Positions 57,704 through 64,000 of a stretch of DNA of 64,000 bases are shown piece by piece. A program made the translations under genes and the position numbers. A model generated the notes under the pieces. It was given only the letters and a program-made list of their open reading frames with translations. It was not told where the DNA came from and did not search any database. Origin of the DNA: Microbacterium excoecariae (GTDB lineage: Bacteria > Actinomycetota > Actinomycetes > Actinomycetales > Microbacteriaceae); NCBI RefSeq assembly GCF_011326725.1, contig NZ_JAANCO010000001.1, forward strand, positions 2,021,115-2,085,114, in the 5' to 3' direction. The first letter of the stretch is position 1, and each line of letters begins with the position of its first letter.

Positions 57704-59419
57704 TCAGAGCGCGGGGGGCGCGCCCATCTGCGTGGCGAGCACGACGACGCCCTGTCCCGCCTGTCCCCAGCCCGTCGTCGCGCGCACATACAGCGAGCCG
57801 TCCGAGGTGAGGATCCGCTCCCGAGACTGAGGGTTACCGTACGTCATGGCCGTGACGACGTACGGCGCCGTGATCGACGTCGATGTTCCTCCCACGATCT
57901 GCTCGCGGATGATGGTGCGCCCGTCCGACGGGATCGTCGCGGCGACGACGGCGTCCGCCACCCAGGCCACGCCGTCGATCGGTTCCGTGTACGCCCCGAT
58001 CTCGATCGGATCGGTGAGGCCCACGGGCGCCCCGTCCTCGTCGCGTTCGATGCCCGCGACGAGGAGGACCGAGCGGTCGTCCTGAACGCCCGCGATCGCC
58101 ACGCGCGCCCCGTCGCGCGAGACCTCCACCGCGACGATCTCCGAGAAATCGGCCACCTCCTCGAGGGCGCGTCCCTCCCCGCCTCCCCAGACGCGCAGGG
58201 GTGCCGTGCCGCTCGCCTGCGCCGCCCACGCGTACCCGAACGGATCCAGCGAGGGCCGCACCCAGCCCCCCTCGTAGCTCAGCGCCTCGAAGGTCCCGTC
58301 CGCGCGCACCCGCCACAGCTGTTCGCTCGCGGTCTGCACGATCGCCTGGCCGAGATCGGCGGACACCGTGATCGCGGTGGCGGGATCGCCCTCCGCCGAG
58401 TCGGGCGTGAACCGCGCGGTCATCGCCTCGGTCAGCCCCTCGATGGGGGTGATCTCGCCGCCCGAGAGATAACCGAAGTCGTCCTCGGTGAGGGCGATGG
58501 CGCGCGCGTCCGGCCGGACGTCGACGACGTTGTCGAGCGGCGCCGACAGCTCCTCGCCGCCGACCGTCATCCGCACCTCGGTCGCGCCGACGCCGGCGAG
58601 CGTGTTCTCAAGCTGCGAGCGCATCCGCGCCCGCACGGCGTCCGCCGCCTCGAGCGCCTCTTCCGACAGGGCGACGGCCGCGACGCCGCCCTCGATCGTG
58701 ACGGTGCCGGCCACCGTGACGTCCGAGAATGCCGTGGTCACCGCGGGCGCAAGCCAGGACGACGGGGCGCCCTCGACGAGGAGTTCCGTGAGGCGCTGGG
58801 TCTGCTGGCCCGTGTCGGCGAGCCATCGCACGTCGGGGACGAGCCGGCCCCCGGGCGCGGAGTAGAACACCGCCTGCGCCGTGAAGATGCTCTCGAAGCT
58901 CCCGCTCTGCACGACGACGCCATCGGGCGCCTCGGAGATCCGCCACTGGCCGTCGACCAGCGCGAGCTCGTACGAGAGGCGGCGGACGATGCCCTCGCTC
59001 GGGGCGTACTGTCCCCCGTCGGACACGACGGCGGTCGGGGTGACCCGCGCCGTCACCTCGCCCGCGTCGTCGGACGCGTCGCTCGCCACGAAGTCGCTCA
59101 CCTCGCGCTCGTTGACGCTGTCGACCGTGACGCGGGCCTCCGGTTCCCATTCGGCCGCGGCGTCGGCCGTGAGGAACTCGCGCGCAATGGCCCAATCCCC
59201 CGCCGGGCTCTCGCTCGCGTCGAGGAAACCGAGCACGATCTCCTCGGGCGAGGCGCCCTCCGCAGGGCCCTCCGGCGTGAATTGCCAGCGCACGTCGGAC
59301 GACGTGCTCCCGACCTCCTCGCCCGGCTGCACGTACCCCGTGGTCGGGAGCCCCGCGCACCCCGCGAGCAGAATCGCCGTCCCGAGCACCGCGGCCACCG
59401 ACACGCCTCGCATCCTCAT
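57704..59419 (-). CDS. lpqB: Lipoprotein LpqB (MtrAB accessory)
   Basis: A 571-residue surface lipoprotein (lipobox LLAGC, Cys21) that interacts with the extracellular sensor domain of MtrB in Mycobacterium. The mature chain has the GerMN-type domain (about 130-330, with AVFYSAPGGRLVPDVRWL as its best conserved part) and a C-terminal beta-propeller-like region. The ATG at 59419 overlaps the mtrB stop (ATGA), so the three genes form an operon in the order mtrA-mtrB-lpqB. Confidence 0.93.
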   Translation of the reverse strand: MRMRGVSVAAVLGTAILLAGCAGLPTTGYVQPGEEVGSTSSDVRWQFTPEGPAEGASPEEIVLGFLDASESPAGDWAIAREFLTADAAAEWEPEARVTVDSVNEREVSDFVASDASDDAGEVTARVTPTAVVSDGGQYAPSEGIVRRLSYELALVDGQWRISEAPDGVVVQSGSFESIFTAQAVFYSAPGGRLVPDVRWLADTGQQTQRLTELLVEGAPSSWLAPAVTTAFSDVTVAGTVTIEGGVAAVALSEEALEAADAVRARMRSQLENTLAGVGATEVRMTVGGEELSAPLDNVVDVRPDARAIALTEDDFGYLSGGEITPIEGLTEAMTARFTPDSAEGDPATAITVSADLGQAIVQTASEQLWRVRADGTFEALSYEGGWVRPSLDPFGYAWAAQASGTAPLRVWGGGEGRALEEVADFSEIVAVEVSRDGARVAIAGVQDDRSVLLVAGIERDEDGAPVGLTDPIEIGAYTEPIDGVAWVADAVVAATIPSDGRTIIREQIVGGTSTSITAPYVVTAMTYGNPQSRERILTSDGSLYVRATTGWGQAGQGVVVLATQMGAPPAL

Positions 59420-61113
59420 TCGTGGCCCTCCCGCGTGTTCTCGTGGTGCACGACAAGCGTCTCGGTGGTCGGGCCGTTCCCCGCGAGCTGATCGCCCACC
59501 GTCAGCGCCTCCGGCGGCTCGACGGCGATCGGAGAGACCGCAAACCCGGCGTCGCGGTCCCGCGGCAGCGTGAGCACGAAGTGCGTGCCGACGCCCAGGT
59601 GGGACCAGACCTCGAGCGTGCCCCCGTGGAGGGTCGCGTCGCCCAGCGCGATCGACAGGCCCAGACCCGTACCCCCGAGCGTGCGCTGGCGCGAGGGATC
59701 CGCGCGCCAGAACCGATCGAACACGCGCTCGACGTGCTCGGGCCGCATCCCGAGCCCGTAGTCGCGCACCCCGACGGCCACGGCGTCCCGCCCGGCCGTG
59801 ACCGTGATGTCGATGGGCTGCCCCTCGCCGTGCTCGATGGCGTTGCCGACGAGGTTGCGCAGGACGCGGCGGACGCGGCGCGCGTCCATCTCGACGATGT
59901 CGTCGCCGTCGGCCGGCCGCACGCGCAGCTCCGTCCCCTGCTGTCGGGCGATCTCCGCCATGCCGCCCGCGACCGCCGCCGCGATCTCGGACAGGCCCAC
60001 GTCCTCGCGCTCGAGCTCGACGGATCCCGCGTCGTAGCGGCTGATCTCCAAGAGGTCGGTGAGCAGCTCCTCGAACCGGCTCACCTGCTCGTGCAGAAGC
60101 TCGGCCGAGCGCGCCGCGATCGGCGCGAAGCTGCCGCGCTCGCCGTAGAGCACTCCGGCGGCAAGCCGGATCGTCGTGAGCGGCGTGCGCAGCTCGTGCG
60201 AGACGTCGGAGACGAAGCGCTGCTGCACGAGCGAGAGCTCGGCGAGCTCGCGGATCTGCGACTCGATGCTGTCGGCCATCTGGTTGAAGGAGCGTGCGAG
60301 GCTTGCCAGCTCGTCCTCGCCGTGCGCGGCCAACCGCGCGGAGAGGTCGCCCGCCGCGAAGCGCTCGCTCGTCGCGGAGACCTCGACGATCGGCGCGGTG
60401 ACGGCCCGCATCACGAGCCACATGATGCCCGCGACGATGATCACGAGCGCGACGCCCGTGATCCACAGCGTGAACTGGACGAAGGCCAGAGTCTCGGCGA
60501 CGTCCACCAGCGGATACGCCAGGTATACCTCGTATACGCCGACCCCCGGCATCTCGAGCTGCTGCCCGACCACGATCGCGGGGATCTCGCTGCCGTCCTC
60601 CAGCGTGAGGGCGATCGACTGCCACCACTGCGTATCCGGCACGGTCCGGACCTGTTCCCGCAGGGCGTCCGAGAGGAGCTCGGGTCCGAACAGGTCGGGG
60701 CGTAGCGTGAACGCGCTCGGCGCGAGGTCGGTCGACTGCTCCGGGATGGGAAAGCCCAGGATGAACTCGGTCGAGGACGAGGCCGTCTTGAGGTTGTCGA
60801 GCATCGTGTTGCGCAGGGCCTGGACCGCCGCGCGGTCGGTCGCGAGCGGCGCGGCGTCCGCGACGCTCTCCTGCGTGAACTCGATGGTGCGGTTGGTCGC
60901 CTCCGTCACCTGCTGCCGGCGCGCGTCGAAGAGGTCGGTCTGGATCGCGAGCGCGGCCCACACGATCGCGATGAGGATCGCGAGCGTCGTCGTCGCGGTC
61001 GTGAGGAGAATCGTGCGAAAGCGCATGGACTGTCGCCACGCGACGACCGGCCGCCGCAGCGCCCGCCGCGCGATGCGGGCGATCGCGCGCACGCGGGGCC
61101 GGAACAGGGGCAT
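59416..61113 (-). CDS. mtrB: Sensor histidine kinase MtrB
   Basis: Membrane kinase of 565 residues: transmembrane helices at about 31-56 and 215-240 flanking an extracytoplasmic sensor domain, HAMP domain (about 240-295), HisKA with SDVSHELRTPLTT (phosphoacceptor His), then HATPase motifs (NLVGNAIEHGEG, RDYGLGM, GGTGLGLSIA). Together with MtrA it controls cell-wall and division genes in Actinobacteria. Starts 7 bases after the mtrA stop. Confidence 0.96.
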   Translation of the reverse strand: MPLFRPRVRAIARIARRALRRPVVAWRQSMRFRTILLTTATTTLAILIAIVWAALAIQTDLFDARRQQVTEATNRTIEFTQESVADAAPLATDRAAVQALRNTMLDNLKTASSSTEFILGFPIPEQSTDLAPSAFTLRPDLFGPELLSDALREQVRTVPDTQWWQSIALTLEDGSEIPAIVVGQQLEMPGVGVYEVYLAYPLVDVAETLAFVQFTLWITGVALVIIVAGIMWLVMRAVTAPIVEVSATSERFAAGDLSARLAAHGEDELASLARSFNQMADSIESQIRELAELSLVQQRFVSDVSHELRTPLTTIRLAAGVLYGERGSFAPIAARSAELLHEQVSRFEELLTDLLEISRYDAGSVELEREDVGLSEIAAAVAGGMAEIARQQGTELRVRPADGDDIVEMDARRVRRVLRNLVGNAIEHGEGQPIDITVTAGRDAVAVGVRDYGLGMRPEHVERVFDRFWRADPSRQRTLGGTGLGLSIALGDATLHGGTLEVWSHLGVGTHFVLTLPRDRDAGFAVSPIAVEPPEALTVGDQLAGNGPTTETLVVHHENTREGHE

Positions 61114-61120
61114 GTCGATG

Positions 61121-61801
61121 TCAGGCGACGGCGCCGGCGCGGTACCCCACGCCGCGCACCGTCATGACGATGCGCGGGTTGTCGGGGTCGATCTCGATCT
61201 TCGAGCGAAGGCGCTGGACGTGGACGTTCACGAGTCGCGTGTCGGCCTTGTAGTGGTACCCCCACACCTGCTCCAGGAGCTGCTCGCGCGTGAACACCTG
61301 CTGCGGCTTCGACGCGAGGGCGACGAGCAGCTCGAACTCGAGCGGTGTCAGGGAAATGGCCGCGTCGCCACGTCGCACCTCGTGCGCCGCAACGTCGATC
61401 GCGAGGTCGCCGATCCGGAGGCTCTGCGCGTCGTCCGCGAGGACGGGGCGCAGGCGGGTGCGGATCCGCGCCACGAGCTCCTGCGGGTTGAAGGGCTTGA
61501 CGATGTAGTCGTCGGCGCCCGCCTCGAGGCCCGAGACGACGTCGGTCGTGTCCGAGCGGGCCGTGAGCATGATGATCGGCACGCCGCTCTCCGCGCGAAT
61601 CTCGCGACAGATCGCGATGCCGTCCTTGCCCGGGAGCATGAGGTCCAGAAGCACGAGGTCCGGCTTTTCCGCGCGCCAGGCCGCGACGGCCGCCTCGCCG
61701 TCCGCGCAGAACGCGGTCTCGAAACCGTCCGTGCCGAGGACGATGCCGATCATCTCGGCGAGAGCGGTGTCATCGTCGACCACGAGGATGCGTCCAGTCA
61801 T
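61121..61801 (-). CDS. mtrA: Response regulator MtrA
   Basis: OmpR-type regulator of 226 residues: receiver domain with phospho-acceptor Asp53 (LLDLMLPG) and acidic Asp9-Asp11, Lys in VKPFNPQE, and a winged-helix output domain (LTPLEFELLVALASKPQQVFTREQLLEQVWG, in parts LTPLEFELL, VFTREQLLEQVWG) ending VMTVRGVGYRAG. The sequence matches the highly conserved MtrA family. Minus-strand TACGCT lies 6 bases before the ATG. Confidence 0.97.
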   Translation of the reverse strand: MTGRILVVDDDTALAEMIGIVLGTDGFETAFCADGEAAVAAWRAEKPDLVLLDLMLPGKDGIAICREIRAESGVPIIMLTARSDTTDVVSGLEAGADDYIVKPFNPQELVARIRTRLRPVLADDAQSLRIGDLAIDVAAHEVRRGDAAISLTPLEFELLVALASKPQQVFTREQLLEQVWGYHYKADTRLVNVHVQRLRSKIEIDPDNPRIVMTVRGVGYRAGAVA

Positions 61802-61813
61802 GCCCCCAGCGTA
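61801..61813 (-). promoter_or_regulatory. Possible leaderless promoter of the mtrAB-lpqB operon
   Basis: Minus-strand TACGCT at 61813-61808, then 6 bases (GGGGGC) before the ATG at 61801. The G-run could instead act as a ribosome binding site. Confidence 0.4.
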
Positions 61814-61894
61814 ATCGGCGCGCCGCCGGACGAGCCGTGCCACACCGCGCGCGGGCCGAGGGCGTGTGGAACGATAGGCGCGGGGAGGATTCAC

Positions 61895-63115
61895 GTGACA
61901 TATCCATCGACGCCGGGCTGGACGCCCGCGCCACGCCCGGGCCTCGTGCCGCTGTATCCCTACGGTTTCGGAACGATCCTCGGCGCATCGTTCCGGGTGC
62001 TGAAGGGTAACCCGAAGGTGCTGTTGCTCTTCGTCGTCGGGGTGCAGACCCTCGCGATGGTGCTGTTCCTCGCCGCAATCGGCGGGATCTCCTTCGCGGC
62101 CTTCTCCCGGGCCGACACCGTGTCCCCGACGTCCCCCGAGTTCGAGCAGCTGATGTGGGGCGCCACCGCGATCGTGCTCATCTCGAGCCTCGTGATGGCG
62201 TTCGCGCTCTCGGCGGTGACCATCCTCGCCCAGGGTGTCGTGGTCGCGGAGGTCGCGCACGCGGCGCTCGGCGAGCGCGCGCCGCTCTCCCGCCTCTGGA
62301 GGCGGGTCGGGCCCGCGTTTTGGCGGCTGTTCGGATACTCGCTGCTCGTCGCCCTCGCCACGACCCTGGCGCTCGCGCTCCTGGCGGTTCCCGCCGTCGC
62401 GCTGGCGCTGGTCAACACGCCGCCCGCCTGGGTCGCGTTCGTGTTCGTCATCCTCGCCGCGATCCTCGGCGGGCTCGTCGTGTACGCCTGGCTCGGCACG
62501 AAGCTGTTCCTCGTCCCCTCCGCCATCGTCCTCGAGGGCGCCGGCCCGATCGCCGGGATCCGCCGCTCCTGGGCCCTTACGCGGGGGCGGTTCTGGGCGA
62601 CGTTCGGCGTTGTCGCGATCCTCGCGGTCATCACGAACACGGCCGCCGGCGTCGTCTCGGGGCTGGGGTCGCTCGTGTCGCAGATCGTCATCGGGCTCTT
62701 CATCCCGTTCGCGACGGGAGCGGGCGGCGAGCCCTCCGCCGCGGCGATCGCCGGATCCCTCGGGGTCACCTTCCTCGTGTCGGTGTTCTCCTTCGTCGTG
62801 TCGGCCATCCTCACGATCGTGCTGTCGGCTGGCGGCGCCCTGACCTATCTCGATGCGCGCATGCGCGACGAGGGGATCGACCTGCGCATGCAGCGGTACG
62901 TCGAATCCGGCGGCGCGTCGGGCGACCCCTACACCGTGGAGCGGGACCGGGCCGCGGCTTCCCCCGCGACGGCGCCCGCCGTGGGCCACCCCGTCTACGC
63001 CGCACCCTCCCCCGCCGCGGCCCCCGCGCCGAGCGCATACCCGGAGCCCCTCCCTCCCCGGCCGGCGCCGCAACCCGGCCCGGGAACGTGGGCGCCGCCC
63101 GCGCCGCCGACGTGA
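61895..63115 (+). CDS. Membrane protein with glycerophosphodiester-phosphodiesterase membrane domain
   Basis: A 406-residue protein: about six hydrophobic segments (residues 35-340) and a long Pro/Ala-rich cytoplasmic tail. The opening PLYPYGFGTILGASFRVLKGN fits the membrane domain (in parts PLYPYGFGTIL, GASFRVLKGN) often fused to GlpQ-type phosphodiesterases; no catalytic domain is present here. The GTG at 61895 is supported by GGGGAGGA 5 bases upstream. Divergent from mtrA and first of a downstream operon with DUF4129 and DUF4350 genes; function unknown. Confidence 0.7.
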   Translation: MTYPSTPGWTPAPRPGLVPLYPYGFGTILGASFRVLKGNPKVLLLFVVGVQTLAMVLFLAAIGGISFAAFSRADTVSPTSPEFEQLMWGATAIVLISSLVMAFALSAVTILAQGVVVAEVAHAALGERAPLSRLWRRVGPAFWRLFGYSLLVALATTLALALLAVPAVALALVNTPPAWVAFVFVILAAILGGLVVYAWLGTKLFLVPSAIVLEGAGPIAGIRRSWALTRGRFWATFGVVAILAVITNTAAGVVSGLGSLVSQIVIGLFIPFATGAGGEPSAAAIAGSLGVTFLVSVFSFVVSAILTIVLSAGGALTYLDARMRDEGIDLRMQRYVESGGASGDPYTVERDRAAASPATAPAVGHPVYAAPSPAAAPAPSAYPEPLPPRPAPQPGPGTWAPPAPPT

Positions 63116-63762
63116 TGCGGGGGGTGGCCGCGCTCGTCGATCGCGACGACGCGCGGGAGTGGGCGGAGCAGGAGCTCGCGGATCCCGTCTATCGGGAGGC
63201 CGAACCGACGCTCTTCGATCGCGTGGCGCAGGCGATCGGCGAGTTTGTGCAGTCCCTGTTCTCGCCGAACGTCGCGGGCACGGGGTGGAGCCCCTGGTGG
63301 ACCGTCCTCGCGATCGCGCTCGTCGCCGTCGCGGTGCTTCTCGCGTTCTGGATCTGGGGCCTTCCCCGCGGAGAGCGCGGCGGCCAGGTGCCGGGCCCCG
63401 CCGCGCTGTTCGACGGCGACGCGCGCCCCGCGGCGGAGCTTCGCCGCGAGGCCGCCGCGGCCCGGTCGCACGGGGACTTCGACACCGCCGTCCTCGCGGG
63501 GTACCGCGCGCTCGCGCGCGGTCTCGGCGAACGCGGCCTCGTCGAGGAACGCCCCGGCGAGACGGCCCAGGCGTTCTGCCCGCGCGCGCAGGGCTTCTTC
63601 GCGCGCGAACGGTCCGCGCTTCAGGCCGCCACGGACGCGTTCGACGACGTGCGCTACCTCCGCCGCGCGGGCACGCGCGCGCAGGCGGACCGGATCGCGG
63701 AACTCGACGCCCGCATCCAGGCGGCCCGGCCCGACCGGGCTCCCGACGAGGCGTTCGCGTGA
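63115..63762 (+). CDS. DUF4129 domain membrane protein
   Basis: A 215-residue protein with one transmembrane helix near residues 62-82 and a C-terminal DUF4129-like helical segment (VLAGYRALARGLGERGLVEERPGETAQAF, best read in parts: VLAGYRALARGL, GLVEERPGETAQAF). ATG at 63115 within the preceding stop (TGATG); a GTG three bases earlier is also possible. Such proteins occur in MoxR/DUF58 operons of Actinobacteria and may be linked to cell-envelope or protease-like functions, which is not established. Confidence 0.7.
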   Translation: MRGVAALVDRDDAREWAEQELADPVYREAEPTLFDRVAQAIGEFVQSLFSPNVAGTGWSPWWTVLAIALVAVAVLLAFWIWGLPRGERGGQVPGPAALFDGDARPAAELRREAAAARSHGDFDTAVLAGYRALARGLGERGLVEERPGETAQAFCPRAQGFFARERSALQAATDAFDDVRYLRRAGTRAQADRIAELDARIQAARPDRAPDEAFA

Positions 63763-64000
63763 CCGTCCTGCCCGCGCATACGGCCCCGTCCCCGCGCCCG
63801 CGTCGCCGGGCGCGGGCCATCGCGGCCTGGGCCGCGATCGCGATCCTCGTGCTCGCCGCGGCGGGCATCGGTGTCGCGCTCGAGCGCGAGTGGACGGCGC
63901 CGGATCCCCTCTCCCCCGACAGCCCGCGCTACGACGGCGCGCGCGCCGTCGTCCAGCTCCTGGAAGGCCGTGGCGCGCGGGTCACCCCGGCGCACGATCT
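63759..64000 (+). CDS. DUF4350-like protein (3' end outside window)
   Basis: Partial: the first 80 residues are here, from a GTG overlapping the DUF4129 stop (GTGA). A basic N-terminus, one transmembrane helix near residues 20-42, then DPLSPDSPRYDGARAVVQLL and GRGARVTPA, which matches the start of DUF4350 proteins. In related genomes a MoxR-type ATPase and a DUF58 gene follow, so they are probably just to the right of the window. Confidence 0.65.
   Translation, partial: MTVLPAHTAPSPRPRRRARAIAAWAAIAILVLAAAGIGVALEREWTAPDPLSPDSPRYDGARAVVQLLEGRGARVTPAHD

Overview
The window is chromosomal DNA of a very high-GC actinobacterium, most likely a member of the Microbacteriaceae (a Microbacterium-like organism). 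Evidence: strong G/C third-position bias; WhiB1, PdtaS, MtrA-MtrB-LpqB, long HPF and a SecA without the C-terminal zinc motif; and a right-hand gene order (whiB1/pdtaS ... Rv3235-like ... secA ... hpf, comF, lpqB, mtrB, mtrA) matching the Mycobacterium tuberculosis Rv3219-Rv3246c neighbourhood. No rRNA, tRNA, CRISPR array, transposase or integrase was seen. Many start codons sit 6-8 bases after a TANNNT hexamer with no Shine-Dalgarno sequence, which suggests widespread leaderless transcription.

Left edge (1-6404): the 3' end of hrpA, an O-acyltransferase with a C-terminal SGNH domain, monomeric NADP isocitrate dehydrogenase ending at a perfect 25-bp hairpin, and a NYN-domain protein with a C-terminal LOTUS-like segment.

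Pectin region (6405-26659): three transcription units, apparently controlled by one LacI-family repressor (17201-18217). Four near-palindromes of the form GAAACCGGTTTC lie in their three promoter regions. The rightward unit (6582-13955) encodes a CUT1-type oligosaccharide importer without its own ATPase, a DUF624 protein, a GH28 polygalacturonase, a small membrane protein and a CE8 pectin methylesterase fused to a CE12-like SGNH acetylesterase. The GH28 and the fusion have no visible signal peptide, which suggests import of decorated oligogalacturonides followed by cytoplasmic breakdown. The leftward unit (19721 to 13943) encodes a GH43 enzyme, the repressor, a DUF6807 protein, a Gfo/Idh oxidoreductase and a serine hydrolase. 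The third unit (20943-26659) carries a Gfo/Idh oxidoreductase, a uronate-dehydrogenase-like SDR, a KdgD-type dehydratase, an enolase-superfamily acid-sugar enzyme and an alpha-ketoglutarate semialdehyde dehydrogenase. The last four form an oxidative galacturonate route ending at alpha-ketoglutarate. A degenerate M24-peptidase homologue lies between the divergent units.

Middle (26747-36478): a Gfo/Idh plus sugar-isomerase pair divergent from a TetR regulator; a ROK repressor divergent from xylA-xylB; a quinone-oxidoreductase-like MDR enzyme; MetY; and a TauE/SafE exporter.

Right side (36667-64000): a ClpC-like AAA+ unfoldase with two HAIR-like (HspR) sites, whiB1 and pdtaS sharing a terminator, an orphan CpaE/SAF pair, a BldC-like HTH protein, an Rv3235-like protein, AlaA-type aminotransferase, secA, a coiled-coil protein, a DUF1684 protein plus a complete peptide ABC transporter, hpf, comF, lpqB-mtrB-mtrA, and the start of a membrane-protein operon (GPDPase membrane domain, DUF4129, DUF4350) cut by the window edge. 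There is no gene-free stretch longer than 300 bases.
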